Positions 26,501-34,504 are shown, counted from the stretch's first letter. The stretch: DNA of 64,000 bases from QWQI01 sp964608915 (GCA_964608915.1 CAZSQA010000032.1:1-64000), one strand, 5' to 3'. Numbers and translations are program-made. The notes: generated by a model not told the origin, from the letters alone.

Positions 26501-26934
26501 AGCGTCCCCGGCCGGGTGATGGCCCGCGCCGCGACCGTGGCCCGGGATCATCCGAGGGTCAGGGAAGAGGGCCCCGACGTGACCGCCCGGCCGGTGGTGA
26601 CCGCCGCGGCCCGGGTCGTGACGAAGGCGGGCAGGGCGGCCAATATCGGGGCGAAGGTCAAGGCGGCGGAGGCCGTTCGCGCTACGGCCGTGGCAGCCAG
26701 CAGGGCCAGCACCGCTCCGTCGGCCATGCCCAGGGCGGCGCTCGGCCGAACCGTCCGTCCCGGCCACAGGAGCCCGCGAAACCGCTCTCCGAAAAGGAAA
26801 TCACCGGGGCTGTGCCGCTTCGGTCGTTCGGTCAACTCAAGCAATTCTTCGACAAGCGTGACACCCCGTCGCAATCGCCGGACGAATCGGCGGACTCGGC
26901 TGGTCCGAACACGCCTGCGGCGACGACCGAGTGA
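23596..26934 (+). CDS. tex: Tex-family RNA-binding protein with large internal insertion and RG-rich tail
   Basis: A 1112-residue protein; typical Tex is about 770. The N-terminal Tex domain begins at residue 1 (FPVDLGRIAQDLQI, VPFVTRYRKERTGGLNEVQI). The YqgF RNase-H-like domain starts at about 324 (ILAIDPGFRTGCKVAVLD). At about 415 it is broken by about 220 residues of low-complexity sequence (PVVETPV repeats, Pro/Glu/Ala-rich, then Lys/Arg/Pro-rich to about 640). The domain resumes with VIVNESGASVYSTSN and PDYDATLRGVISIGRRL. Helix-hairpin-helix segments and an S1 domain (about 890-965, LKGTVLNVVDFGAFVDIG) follow, then a Gly/Arg-rich tail. Acts in transcription or RNA metabolism. Start 23596 is the Met at the family N-terminus; no clear ribosome site. 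Confidence 0.95.
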   Translation: MDTLFPVDLGRIAQDLQIRKVQVESVVELLDEGNTVPFVTRYRKERTGGLNEVQIREIRARVQKIRDLNERKQTILKAIEAQGKLTDDLRELIRATENPKKLEDLYLPYKPKKRTKAGEAREKGFEPLALKVWNRDESLSDITEAAKEYINPEKGVESVEHVLEGVKHILAEAISELALIRDAARKVVWRSGKIATVKNENVDEAKGTEYRDYFAYSEPLQNVPPHRVLAFNRGEKEGVLKIRLEVPTEEFQRAVLDNLPLDGHPQSGTFRDAALDALERLLRPSLEREVRRDLSESAERHAVEVFARNLRSLLLQPPVAPQVILAIDPGFRTGCKVAVLDEHGNLLEHTVIYPHPPQNRRHEAKMTLKDLVGKHKVRAVAIGNGTACRETEELVAEMISEGTKFHEDGITIENYVPPVVETPVVETPVSETEVTDASATESAEPAEIAVHETSVDASGPDAAAHVEVTEPETPAESGDLTDASIPPISGGGPEEDETPLPDPSTQLPEPETAHEAQLPAPADSEETLVAALSSESSWAPLDAPAPEESAASANPDSPDGTDSADSTLVVSTSDTPPVAAAFSSLTSLPKGLEPREEKPKAEKKPPKDKSRGDRRDRGPKGPKPQPPQPPPPPAPHAADPILADLSYVIVNESGASVYSTSNIGREEFPDYDATLRGVISIGRRLLDPLSELVKIDPQNIGVGLYQHDVHAKTLKETLESIVESCVNFVAVDMNTASVPLLRHVAGLNQLTARRIVERRQEKGPFTSRDQIQEIEGVGPATFTQAAGFLRIHEPANLLDNTWVHPESYETATRLLETLGFALDALKDKEKLAELRAKLSALNLETTAAELGVGVPTLDDICAALARPGRDPREDLPKPIFKRGILKLEDLQSGMELKGTVLNVVDFGAFVDIGLKDSGLVHISQLANRYIKSPHDVVSVGDVVTVWVLGVDNDRKRVSLTMVAPGTERERPRPGDGPRRDRGPGSSEGQGRGPRRDRPAGGDRRGPGRDEGGQGGQYRGEGQGGGGRSRYGRGSQQGQHRSVGHAQGGARPNRPSRPQEPAKPLSEKEITGAVPLRSFGQLKQFFDKRDTPSQSPDESADSAGPNTPAATTE

Positions 26935-27119
26935 TCGGCTTCCTCAACTCGGGCCTTTCGTGCTGGCGTCTCCGGACTGTACGGTCGAATAAAATGTCAT
27001 GGCGTGGCATCGTGAAGGTCCGCAAGGCACCACGTTCGATGCGCCTGTTCACGAACACATTCTGTCCAGGTCAGCGATCGATCCGCACTAGCCCATGAAT
27101 CCCAGGTCCGCCTGATCAC

Positions 27120-28343
27120 ATGTTTCGATTCGCCTGGCTCAATCTGCTTTCCCGGCCAGTCCGGACGTTCCTGGCCCTTGTCGGTCTGTCGATCCCGGTC
27201 CTCGGAGTCGTGGGTCTCCTGAGCCTGTCCAATGGCTTGCGCGGGCTCGTCGGCGACACGGTCAAGCTGGTCCAGGGCGTCATGCTCCTGCGCACCAACA
27301 CGCCCAGCCCGATCTTCAGCGACATCGACCCGAAACTCGTCTCCGAGATCCGCGCCATACCGGGCGTCAAACACGTTGCCCCGGAATTCTGGCGCGTGGC
27401 TCCGCCCGTCGAGAACACCAGCACCGTGCTCCGGTCCCTGACGGCCGGCAGCAACGAAAAGCGGCTAGCTAATTTTCTCGAGACGCCTGTCGTTCTGGGC
27501 ATGGACATCGCCGAGCATAATCGTCTCGATTCCGCCGTCTACCAGCGTGCGCTCCTGAAGCCGCCCGGCGTCGGCGGCCGGTTTCTCGAGGATCGCGACC
27601 AGGGCCAGAACCGCGTCGTCATCTCGAAGAAATTCGCCGAACAATACGCCAATAAGGACGGTTCGCCGAAAAAACCGGGCGACAAGATTCGCATCGGGTC
27701 CGACGAGTTCGAAATCATCGGAATCTACGAAACCAGCTCGCTCCTGCTCGACGTCGTTCTCGTCATGGATATAGGCACCGCCCGGCGGCTGCTCAAGGCA
27801 CCCGAGAACGCTCTCTCGGCCCTCTACGTCGAAATGAAGGACCCGGGCGAAAACGACCGGATCTCGAAGATCATCGAGGACCGCTGGGACGAGATCGACA
27901 GCCGGGGCATGAACGAGGTCGAAGCCTCCTTCGGCGATATCATGGGCGAAATCGACGTCCTGCTCATGATGGCCGTCGGCCTGGCTTTCGGCGTCGGCGC
28001 CATCGGCATCGCCAACACCATGATCATGAGCATCATGGAACGGGTTCCCGAAATCGGCGTTCTGCGCACCAATGGCTGGTCGTCGCGCCAGGTGCTTTCG
28101 CTCATCACGCTCGAAAGCCTGATCCTGGGTGCCATCTCCGGGCTGGTGGGGTGCGCTCTCGCGGTGGCGGCATGCTGGACGGCCAACCTCTACCTCACCG
28201 ACGGCATTCGTCTGATCCCGACCCCCTCGATCATCGTTCGCGGCATGATACTCGCCCTTCTGACCGGTATACTCGCCGGCAGCTATCCGGCCTGGCGGGC
28301 TTCCCGATGGTCACCGATGGAGGCGATCCGATACGATCCGTGA
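27120..28343 (+). CDS. ABC transporter permease, FtsX/MacB type (copy 1)
   Basis: A 407-residue inner-membrane permease of the MacB/LolC-like class. It begins MFRFAWLNLLSRPVRTFLAL (cytoplasmic basic start, then helix 1). A large periplasmic domain occupies about residues 45-265. FtsX helices 2-4 follow: VGLAFGVGAIGIANTMIMSI, the coupling segment ERVPEIGVLRTNGWS, and SYPAWRASRWSPMEAIRYDP at the end. It is followed after 67 bases by a paralogous permease and then one ATPase gene, so the three likely form one transporter. MacB-like systems use mechanotransmission to move lipoproteins, peptides or antibiotics across the envelope; the substrate here is unknown. Confidence 0.94.
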   Translation: MFRFAWLNLLSRPVRTFLALVGLSIPVLGVVGLLSLSNGLRGLVGDTVKLVQGVMLLRTNTPSPIFSDIDPKLVSEIRAIPGVKHVAPEFWRVAPPVENTSTVLRSLTAGSNEKRLANFLETPVVLGMDIAEHNRLDSAVYQRALLKPPGVGGRFLEDRDQGQNRVVISKKFAEQYANKDGSPKKPGDKIRIGSDEFEIIGIYETSSLLLDVVLVMDIGTARRLLKAPENALSALYVEMKDPGENDRISKIIEDRWDEIDSRGMNEVEASFGDIMGEIDVLLMMAVGLAFGVGAIGIANTMIMSIMERVPEIGVLRTNGWSSRQVLSLITLESLILGAISGLVGCALAVAACWTANLYLTDGIRLIPTPSIIVRGMILALLTGILAGSYPAWRASRWSPMEAIRYDP

Positions 28344-28410
28344 CGCCTTGACCACTCGCGGTGCACGCACCGGCAAGACGTCCCCTTTCCGACCCGGAAT
28401 CGAACGAACC

Positions 28411-29637
28411 ATGTGGCGATTCGCCTGGCGTAATATCCTGAACCGGCCTACCCGCACTTTTCTCGCCCTGGTGGGGCTCTCTATCCCAATTCTGGGCGTG
28501 GTGGGGCTGTTCAGCCTGTCCAAAGGCCTGCGACTGCTTGTGGGCAACACGCTGAGCCAGGTCCAGGGCGTCATCGTCCTGCGGAACAATTCCCCCAGTC
28601 CGGCCTTCAGCGACATCCCCGCCGAACTGCCTGATCAGGTGCGCGGGGTGCCTGGCGTAAAGATCGTCAGCCCCGAGCTTTGGGGCATCGCTCCGCCGAT
28701 CGAGAATACGAATCTCATCGCCCGCACCCTCTCGAGCCTCGGTGACCAGCAGAAGCGCATGCAGAGCCTGCTGGACACCCCCCTGATCGCCGGGCAGGAT
28801 CCGGTCACCCACGGCAAGATCACCACCTCCGTTTATCGCAAAGCCCTGCTCAAGCCTGACGAAAACGGCGGCCGATATCTCGACGAACGGGACATCGGCA
28901 AAAACCACGTCGTCATTTCGAAAAAGTATGCCAATCAGTTCAAGAATCCGGACGGCACACCCAAAAAACCGGGCGACAAACTGAAAATCGGCAAGGAAAC
29001 GTTCGAAGTCATCGGTGTTTATCACACGAATTCGATGATCCTCGACGGCGTCCTCGTCATGAACATCGACACCGCCCGACGCGTGCTGAACCGGCCCAAC
29101 GGCCTTTCGGACGTTTACGTCGAAATGATCGATCCTTCGAAATCCGCTGAAGTCTCCGCCGCGATCGAGACCAGGTTTCCCGATTTCGACGCACGCAGCA
29201 TGAGCGAATTCCAGACTGCGTTCGGCGATCTCATGGGCCAGCTTGACCGAATCCTTGCCCTGACCGTCAGTCTCGCACTGGCCGTCGGTGTGGTCGGAAT
29301 CGTCAACACCATGCTGATGAGCACCCTGGAGCGCATGTCCGAATTCGGCGTGTTGCGCACCAATGGCTGGTCAAGCGCTCACGTCATGCGTCTGGTGACG
29401 CTCGAAAGTGCCTATCTGGGTTTCCTGGCAGGCATTCTCGGCTGCGTGCTGGCCTTGGTCGGCACCACCATCGCCAACCGGTTCCTCACAGGCGGCATTC
29501 AGCTCGTCGTCACCCCCTGGCTGATTCTTCTGGGGCTGGGGCTGTCGCTCGTCACGGGGACGCTGGGCGGTCTCTACCCGGCATGGAAAGCTTCGCACAT
29601 GGCCCCGATGGAAGCCATCCGGCTGGGCCATCGCTGA
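28411..29637 (+). CDS. ABC transporter permease, FtsX/MacB type (copy 2)
   Basis: A 408-residue permease, clearly paralogous to the one ending at 28343: it begins MWRFAWRNILNRPTRTFLAL and repeats the same blocks in the same order (KSAEVSAAIETRFPDFDARS, LALAVGVVGIVNTMLMST, ERMSEFGVLRTNGWS, YPAWKASHMAPMEAIRLGH). Start 28411 is the first Met before helix 1; the longer reading lacks support. The two permeases probably pair as a heterodimer with the ATPase encoded 73 bases downstream. Both have short cytoplasmic starts and lack an ATPase fusion, unlike E. coli MacB. Confidence 0.94.
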   Translation: MWRFAWRNILNRPTRTFLALVGLSIPILGVVGLFSLSKGLRLLVGNTLSQVQGVIVLRNNSPSPAFSDIPAELPDQVRGVPGVKIVSPELWGIAPPIENTNLIARTLSSLGDQQKRMQSLLDTPLIAGQDPVTHGKITTSVYRKALLKPDENGGRYLDERDIGKNHVVISKKYANQFKNPDGTPKKPGDKLKIGKETFEVIGVYHTNSMILDGVLVMNIDTARRVLNRPNGLSDVYVEMIDPSKSAEVSAAIETRFPDFDARSMSEFQTAFGDLMGQLDRILALTVSLALAVGVVGIVNTMLMSTLERMSEFGVLRTNGWSSAHVMRLVTLESAYLGFLAGILGCVLALVGTTIANRFLTGGIQLVVTPWLILLGLGLSLVTGTLGGLYPAWKASHMAPMEAIRLGHR

Positions 29638-29710
29638 CGCGAATGACCATCACGACATCGCACGACGGGCCAGTATCCTGCGTACGAAAGATCGGGAAAC
29701 GAAAACGAAA

Positions 29711-30379
29711 ATGGCGATGATCCAAACGCACGACGTCAAGAAAAGCTACCCCAGCGGCGAAGGCCTGATGGAGATCCTGCACGGCGTGAGCCTCACCATC
29801 CCCGCGGGTCAGTGCGCCTTCATCGTCGGGCCCTCCGGGTCAGGCAAGAGTACGCTTTTGCACCTGATCGGCGCGATGGATCAACCGACCTCCGGACGTG
29901 TCGTCATCGACGGAGCCGACCTCACCACGATGACGGAACCCCAGAAGGACACCTTCCGGCGCGACAAGATCGGCATTATCTTTCAGGCCTTCAACCTCGT
30001 CGGGAACCTGACGGCCGTCGAAAACGTGCTCGTACCGTTCCTGCCGCGCGGCATCACGCCTGAACTTCGCGACCGCGCCACCGGGATGCTCAAAAAAGTC
30101 GGCCTGGGCCACCGGCTGACCCATCGTCCGAACAAAATGTCCGGCGGCGAACAGCAGCGCGTGGCGATCGCCCGGGCCCTGGTGAAAAACCCTCAGGTCG
30201 TTCTCGCCGACGAACCGACCGGCCAGCTCGACAGCCACACCGGAGAAGAGATTTTCCGAATCCTGCGCAACCTGCAGCACGAATCGGGCACGACTCTCGT
30301 CGTCGTGACTCACGACCGGCGTTTTATCCAGCCGGGCGATCTCGTTCTCGAAATCGAAGACGGTCTGCTGAAACATTGA
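29711..30379 (+). CDS. ABC transporter ATP-binding protein (LolD/MacB-like)
   Basis: A 222-residue cytoplasmic ATPase. Walker A is GPSGSGKST (residues about 40-48), the signature is MSGGEQQRVAIARAL and Walker B is VVLADEPTGQLDSHTGE. It ends with VVTHDRRFIQPGDLVLEIEDG, the usual LolD/MacB H-loop region. All catalytic motifs are intact. It closes the operon of two FtsX-type permeases and should power both. The LolD/MacB subgroup is mechanically coupled to FtsX-type helices rather than forming a substrate pore. Confidence 0.95.
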   Translation: MAMIQTHDVKKSYPSGEGLMEILHGVSLTIPAGQCAFIVGPSGSGKSTLLHLIGAMDQPTSGRVVIDGADLTTMTEPQKDTFRRDKIGIIFQAFNLVGNLTAVENVLVPFLPRGITPELRDRATGMLKKVGLGHRLTHRPNKMSGGEQQRVAIARALVKNPQVVLADEPTGQLDSHTGEEIFRILRNLQHESGTTLVVVTHDRRFIQPGDLVLEIEDGLLKH

Positions 30380-30649
30380 TCCGTAGGGTTCGGATCGATG
30401 CGGTCCGGCCGTTTCGTCATTCGCAAGCCGAGACTCATCGTCACGGCGTTTCGCATTGTCGTTTTCACGTTCACCGCTCGCGGGGTCGATGCGTCATTTC
30501 GCAATTCGCCGCCGATTCCTTCGTGAACTTTAAAAACGAAACCATAACGGGCAAAATCCCGCGGGAATCGTTCCTTTTGCAATCACCGTGATCATCATGC
30601 TTTAGACATGAATCACCAGACGATTCGCCTGGCGAATCCGGAATTCTCC
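30380..30649. other. Intergenic region upstream of the tRNA
   Basis: About 300 bases (to the tRNA start) without a supportable gene. It contains an odd-centred palindrome, GATTCGCC-T-GGCGAATC, at 30622-30638, just upstream of the tRNA promoter; this could be an operator or chance. Nothing else is recognised. Confidence 0.4.
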
Positions 30650-30678
30650 TTGATTCGAAGCCACGTTCAGTATATATT
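30650..30678 (+). promoter_or_regulatory. Predicted sigma-70 promoter of the tRNA gene
   Basis: TTGATT (30650-30655) as -35 and TATATT (30673-30678) as -10 are separated by 17 bases, the ideal spacing. The -10 ends 5 bases before the tRNA. Inferred from consensus similarity only. Confidence 0.5.
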
Positions 30679-30683
30679 CATAG

Positions 30684-30755
30684 TGCGTCGTGGAGCAGGG
30701 GTAGCTCGCAAGGCTCATAACCTTGAGGTCACAGGTTCGATTCCTGTCGACGCAA
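30684..30755 (+). tRNA. tRNA with CAU anticodon (tRNA-Met, or tRNA-Ile2)
   Basis: A full 72-nucleotide cloverleaf can be drawn. The acceptor stem is TGCGTCG (30684-30690) with CGACGCA (30748-30754). The D arm is GAGC-AGGGGTA-GCTC, the anticodon arm CAAGG-CTCATAA-CCTTG (anticodon CAT at 30715-30717), the variable loop AGGTC, and the T arm ACAGG-TTCGATT-CCTGT. CCA is not encoded. The anticodon stem lacks the three G-C pairs of initiator tRNA, so it should be elongator Met, or Ile2 if lysidine-modified. The 1:72 pair is U-A, unusual for elongator Met tRNAs. Confidence 0.93.
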
Positions 30756-31076
30756 TTCTGAGACAGTTCGATCGGTACACAAAGACTTGAAATATTGGCG
30801 ATCCTGCCGAATTTCGAGTCTTTTTTGTTTTTGACCTTCGAAGCGTGCGATTTATCGTCTCTTTCGTTCCGGGCGCACTTTCGACAGTTCACTCGATTGC
30901 TAAACCGCACCATCTTCAGACGCTCTTGGATTTCGCCTGACACCAGGTCGAAATGTGATCCCGCTGCGATGATCGCTTTCTCTCATGCAGTCGGAGAACC
31001 TGCTTACGACGCTCTGACGCATCTGATAGATTCACTTCCTGACGACAACACCATGTGGATCAGGGAGCCGAATCCG
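30756..31076. other. Intergenic region between tRNA and LmbE gene
   Basis: About 320 bases with no supportable gene. Overlapping ORFs (including one reading on from the tRNA) have no ribosome site or domain. It presumably holds the LmbE promoter. Nothing else is recognised. Confidence 0.45.
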
Positions 31077-31997
31077 ATGTTCCGAAATACTTGCAAAACG
31101 ATCGCCGCACTGATTTGTCTTTGCACTGTCATGAGTTCGCCCCGTGCTCAAGCCCAGAACAGCGACGACGGCAAGTTCAATATCATCTGCTTCGGCGCTC
31201 ATCCCGACGACGCCGAATACAAAAGCGGCGGCTCCGCGGCACTCTGGGCCAAGGCCGGTCACCGTGTCAAATTGGTCTCGGTCACGAATGGCGACATTGG
31301 CCACTGGGACATGGCCGGCGGCCCCCTCGCCAAGCGCCGCACCGCCGAATCGGCCCTTGTGGCGAAACGCCTGGGCGTCACCAGCGAAGTGCTCGACATC
31401 CACGACGGCGAACTGGAGCCGACCCTCGAAAATCGCAAGAAGATCACCCGCCTGATCCGCGAATGGAAAGCCGATATCGTCATTTCGCACCGGCCCTGGG
31501 ACTATCACCCCGACCACCGCTATGTCGGCGTTCTGGTGCAGGATGCCGCCTACATGGTGCAGGTACCCCATTTCTGCCCGGATACCCCGCCTCTCAAATC
31601 CAACCCGCTGTTCCTCTATTCCAGCGACAGGTTCCGCAAGCCCTATCCGTTTCAGGCCGATATCGCCGTCGACATCGGCAGCGTATTCGAGCAGAAAGTC
31701 GATGCCCTGATGGCCCTGGAATCGCAGACCTTCGAAGGCGGTGCCCTCGGCAGCAAGGCCCTGATGGAAGCCGCACCGCCCGCCAGCGACCCCGCAGGCC
31801 GTCGCAAATGGCTGCGCGAACGCTGGGCCGCCCGCAGCAAGTCCGAAGCGGAGACTTATCGCCCGGCCCTCGCCCGCTGGTACGGCGAAGACAAGGCGAA
31901 AGAAATCGAATTCGCCGAAGCCTTCGAAATCTGCGAATACGGCCGCCAGCCCAAACCTGAGGAAATTCGCAAGTTGTTCCCGTTCCTGGGGCAATGA
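31077..31997 (+). CDS. Secreted LmbE/PIG-L family N-deacetylase
   Basis: A 306-residue protein. Start 31077 is chosen for the AGGGAG 9 bases upstream and the signal peptide that follows (KTIAALICLCTVMSSPRAQA). The PIG-L/LmbE zinc site is clear: H42-P-D-D45 in FGAHPDDAEYKSGG and the second cluster WDYHPDHRYVG (H144, D146, H147). The family removes N-acetyl groups from sugars such as GlcNAc linked to lipids or glycans. Export plus neighbouring sialidase-like and sulfatase genes suggests use on external glycans (inference). The next gene starts about 130 bases downstream. Confidence 0.92.
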   Translation: MFRNTCKTIAALICLCTVMSSPRAQAQNSDDGKFNIICFGAHPDDAEYKSGGSAALWAKAGHRVKLVSVTNGDIGHWDMAGGPLAKRRTAESALVAKRLGVTSEVLDIHDGELEPTLENRKKITRLIREWKADIVISHRPWDYHPDHRYVGVLVQDAAYMVQVPHFCPDTPPLKSNPLFLYSSDRFRKPYPFQADIAVDIGSVFEQKVDALMALESQTFEGGALGSKALMEAAPPASDPAGRRKWLRERWAARSKSEAETYRPALARWYGEDKAKEIEFAEAFEICEYGRQPKPEEIRKLFPFLGQ

Positions 31998-32127
31998 TTC
32001 GGTGCTCTTGGCTATTCGAAATCGATTCGACCGCGATCCTGGCCATCCATCGCGGTCGATTCGAAATCGCTGGCTCGTCAGGCTTTCCGGAGACTTCATA
32101 AATCGTTTTTCGAAAATCCGGTGCCTG

Positions 32128-33303
32128 ATGCTGCTCGCTTCCCTGCCGTCATTGGTCGGCAGCGATGAAATTCAGTCTCGAAATGCGAATGATCCGTCTT
32201 CGCCCGTCATGCTCGCGGGCCCGGGAATCCCGACCGAAACTCACCGGATCGATTTCGAACGCCTGCCTCGATTGAACACCGAACACGTCACCGTCAGCGA
32301 CGTGCGTGCCCCGGGATCGTCGTCGCATAAACCCGACAAATCCGCCGGAGGTGTCAATCAGCATAATTATCTGACGCATCACGGTGGCCAGTTCTGGATC
32401 ATGTGGAGCGATGGCCCCGGCGTCGAAGATCGCGTCGGCCAGCGCGTCAAATACGCCACGAGTGCCGACGGCTTTCACTGGTCCGCCGCGAAGGATCTCA
32501 CAGGCGATCCGCCGTGTTCAGGTCCTGGTTCGCCCCACTACGGCACGCGTTCGAATCTGGGCAAGCGATACATCGCCCGCGGGTTCTGGGCGCGTGAAGG
32601 AACTCTTCTGGCACTTGTCTCGCTCGACGAAGCCGCCGGATTCTTCGGCCCGAGCCTGGAACTCAGGGCATTCCGGTTCGACCCGAATACCCGTGCCTTC
32701 AGCGACGCGGGCCTCGTGGCCCAGAATGCCATCAATAATTTCCCTCCGCGAAAGCTGAGAACCGGCGAATGGATGATGTCGCGCCGCAGGCACGACTACA
32801 AAACGACCGGTGTCGATTTTCTCACAGGTGGCGTGAAAGCGATCGACGACTGGCGTTCGTTTCCGGTCCTCGAGACCGCCGCGGAATTGAAAGCCGAAGA
32901 GCCCGAATGGTGGGCGCTGCCCGATGGCCGCCTGTGCGCTGTCTTTCGTGATAATGCCAGAAGCGGCTACCTGTACCGGTCATTTTCGACCGATGACGGC
33001 CGTAACTGGACGAAACCGGTTCGCACGAACTTTCCCGACGCGACTTCGAAAGTCTGCGGCCTGAAACTCAAGGACGGCCGCTACATTCTCGTTTCGAATC
33101 CGAACCCGAAGAAACGGGACCCTCTGACGATCGCCGTCAGCGAAGACGGTCTCGTATTTTCGAAACTGATTTATCTCGCGGGCGGCCGACAAGTCGACTA
33201 TCCGCACCTCATCGAACATGAAGGCTCGCTCCTGATCGCATTTTCCGGCGGCAAACAAAGTGTCGAAGTAGTGAAGATTCCTATTGAGCAGCTTGACCGA
33301 TGA
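32128..33303 (+). CDS. Exported sialidase/BNR-repeat-like protein
   Basis: A protein of about 391 residues if started at ATG 32128. A hydrophobic stretch (LMLLASLPSLVG) lies at or just before this start and looks like a signal peptide, so an upstream non-ATG start (the frame is open to 32002) is quite possible. The body has sialidase-like bladed repeats with Asp-box-like segments: YATSADGFHWSAAKDL, RSFSTDDGRNWTKPV and IAVSEDGLVFSKL, typical of six-bladed beta-propeller glycosidases or glycan-binding proteins. Catalytic residues cannot be assigned with confidence. It follows the LmbE deacetylase gene on the same strand, probably in one operon. Confidence 0.83.
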   Translation: MLLASLPSLVGSDEIQSRNANDPSSPVMLAGPGIPTETHRIDFERLPRLNTEHVTVSDVRAPGSSSHKPDKSAGGVNQHNYLTHHGGQFWIMWSDGPGVEDRVGQRVKYATSADGFHWSAAKDLTGDPPCSGPGSPHYGTRSNLGKRYIARGFWAREGTLLALVSLDEAAGFFGPSLELRAFRFDPNTRAFSDAGLVAQNAINNFPPRKLRTGEWMMSRRRHDYKTTGVDFLTGGVKAIDDWRSFPVLETAAELKAEEPEWWALPDGRLCAVFRDNARSGYLYRSFSTDDGRNWTKPVRTNFPDATSKVCGLKLKDGRYILVSNPNPKKRDPLTIAVSEDGLVFSKLIYLAGGRQVDYPHLIEHEGSLLIAFSGGKQSVEVVKIPIEQLDR

Positions 33304-33323
33304 GACGTGAGAAAGCCCGGTTG

Positions 33324-33353
33324 CCCCGCACTCGCACAAGCCGAATTGCGGGG
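33324..33353 (+). terminator. Possible hairpin downstream of the sialidase-like gene
   Basis: CCCCGCA (33324-33330) and TGCGGGG (33347-33353) form a 7-base GC stem with a 16-base loop, 20 bases after the stop of the sialidase-like gene. No T-run follows, so termination activity is uncertain. Confidence 0.3.
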
Positions 33354-33365
33354 TTCCTCGAATCG

Positions 33366-33389
33366 TGCGGAAGAAGGATTCGAACCTCC
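33366..33389 (-). other. tRNA-like 3'-end fragment (T-arm plus acceptor strand)
   Basis: On the minus strand the order is GGAGG-TTCGAAT-CCTTC, a T-arm with one G-U pair and a canonical T-loop, then TTCCGCA, which could be a 3' acceptor strand. No convincing D or anticodon arm lies upstream; a matching TGCGG occurs 82 bases upstream but inside the coding end of the PEP-CTERM gene. No CCA is encoded. Best read as a tRNA 3' remnant, such as an integration scar, or a chance match. It begins just after the stop of the PEP-CTERM gene (33404). Confidence 0.35.
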
Positions 33390-33403
33390 GCTGCTGCACT
33401 GGT

Positions 33404-34504
33404 TCATTCGCTCCCCGGTCGGCAGTGATTCCGGCCATTGCGCCGCATACGATATCCGGCGATGGCCGCGAGTCCGAGCGACATCATCATATAGCTCGAG
33501 GGCTCAGGCGTAATCAGCACATTGACCTTCGTATTTCCGGTAATGGAGAAGGAATACACACCGGCCTGAAGCAACGGACTCACGAAATTCACGCTTCCGA
33601 GGCTGCTGGTTAACCCCGTCGAATTTTCATTACGTGTGGCCGAGCCGGTGATTGGCGGGAAAGTGTGCGAAAGGAGCGAAGCATAAGATGGCGGTGTGCC
33701 TCCAAAAACCGATTGGCCTGTCGCGGCATTTTTGATGTCCAGGCTGAAATCAAGGTTGGCGTCGGCGACTCCGAACGGAGCCCCATCATTGAAAGAAATC
33801 AGGCGATTCACGTAATTGAACATCAGGGAAATCGAATCCGCGGAGTTGAGCGTGAATCCGCCGGATATCGTCCAGTTGGAGTTCGCGGAACCGATTCCGA
33901 ATCCGCTCAGGAACCCTTCCGACGCGGAATCCATCGAGATGTTCGCGTCCGAAGGTGGTACGACAGGTGGAGCACCTGTGAATCCCTGCGTGAAAAGCCA
34001 ATTCGGATCGATCCCGAAATTCGTGGCAGGCGGTACCCGCGTCAGTACGTCAGAACGGGTGAACGTACCGACGACCGGAAGGTCCGAAGAACTGGGGAGG
34101 TTGTTTACGGTCGTATTGGCAGCCCCCCAGGGCGTGCCGGGAACCGTCGGATAATTGATGCCTTGTGACAATACCGTCGCATTCGAACCAGCCGCTGCGA
34201 ACGGCGTCGTCGTGCTGTAATTCTGAGGCGGGATCGTGCCCGAACCAAGGTAAGACTGGAGAGCGTCCATCACAGGCAGGTTACTGCCCGTTCCGTTGCC
34301 GTTCAGAGTCGCTGCCGTGCTCGTCGCGATGCTCATGTTCCCGTTTGTCAGATTGGACGATGTCCCGGCCTGCATCGACATGTTGTAAACCTTCTGTTGG
34401 GAGAAGGCATAAACCGTGCCGGCTGCGGCTCGATGGTTCGTCCCGACCGCAGCGATCCCCACCATTGCCAGTGTGATCAAGAACTTGAGGCGAAATGAGC
34501 GCAT
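33404..34504 (-). CDS. PEP-CTERM protein, surface-sorted
   Basis: A 366-residue exported protein. A signal peptide (MRSFRLKFLITLAMVGIAAV) is followed by a Ser/Thr/Asn/Gly-rich body with no recognised enzyme motif; parts such as DANLDFSLDIKNAATGQSVFGG and VYSFSITGNTKVNVLI look like beta-sandwich strands. The sorting signal ITPEPSSYMMMSLGLAAIAG plus RMRRNGR is intact. Unusually the protein runs on for about 10 residues (NHCRPGSE) past the Arg cluster, where most PEP-CTERM proteins stop. This tail abuts the tRNA-like fragment. No exosortase gene is present nearby. Confidence 0.85.
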   Translation of the reverse strand: MRSFRLKFLITLAMVGIAAVGTNHRAAAGTVYAFSQQKVYNMSMQAGTSSNLTNGNMSIATSTAATLNGNGTGSNLPVMDALQSYLGSGTIPPQNYSTTTPFAAAGSNATVLSQGINYPTVPGTPWGAANTTVNNLPSSSDLPVVGTFTRSDVLTRVPPATNFGIDPNWLFTQGFTGAPPVVPPSDANISMDSASEGFLSGFGIGSANSNWTISGGFTLNSADSISLMFNYVNRLISFNDGAPFGVADANLDFSLDIKNAATGQSVFGGTPPSYASLLSHTFPPITGSATRNENSTGLTSSLGSVNFVSPLLQAGVYSFSITGNTKVNVLITPEPSSYMMMSLGLAAIAGYRMRRNGRNHCRPGSE

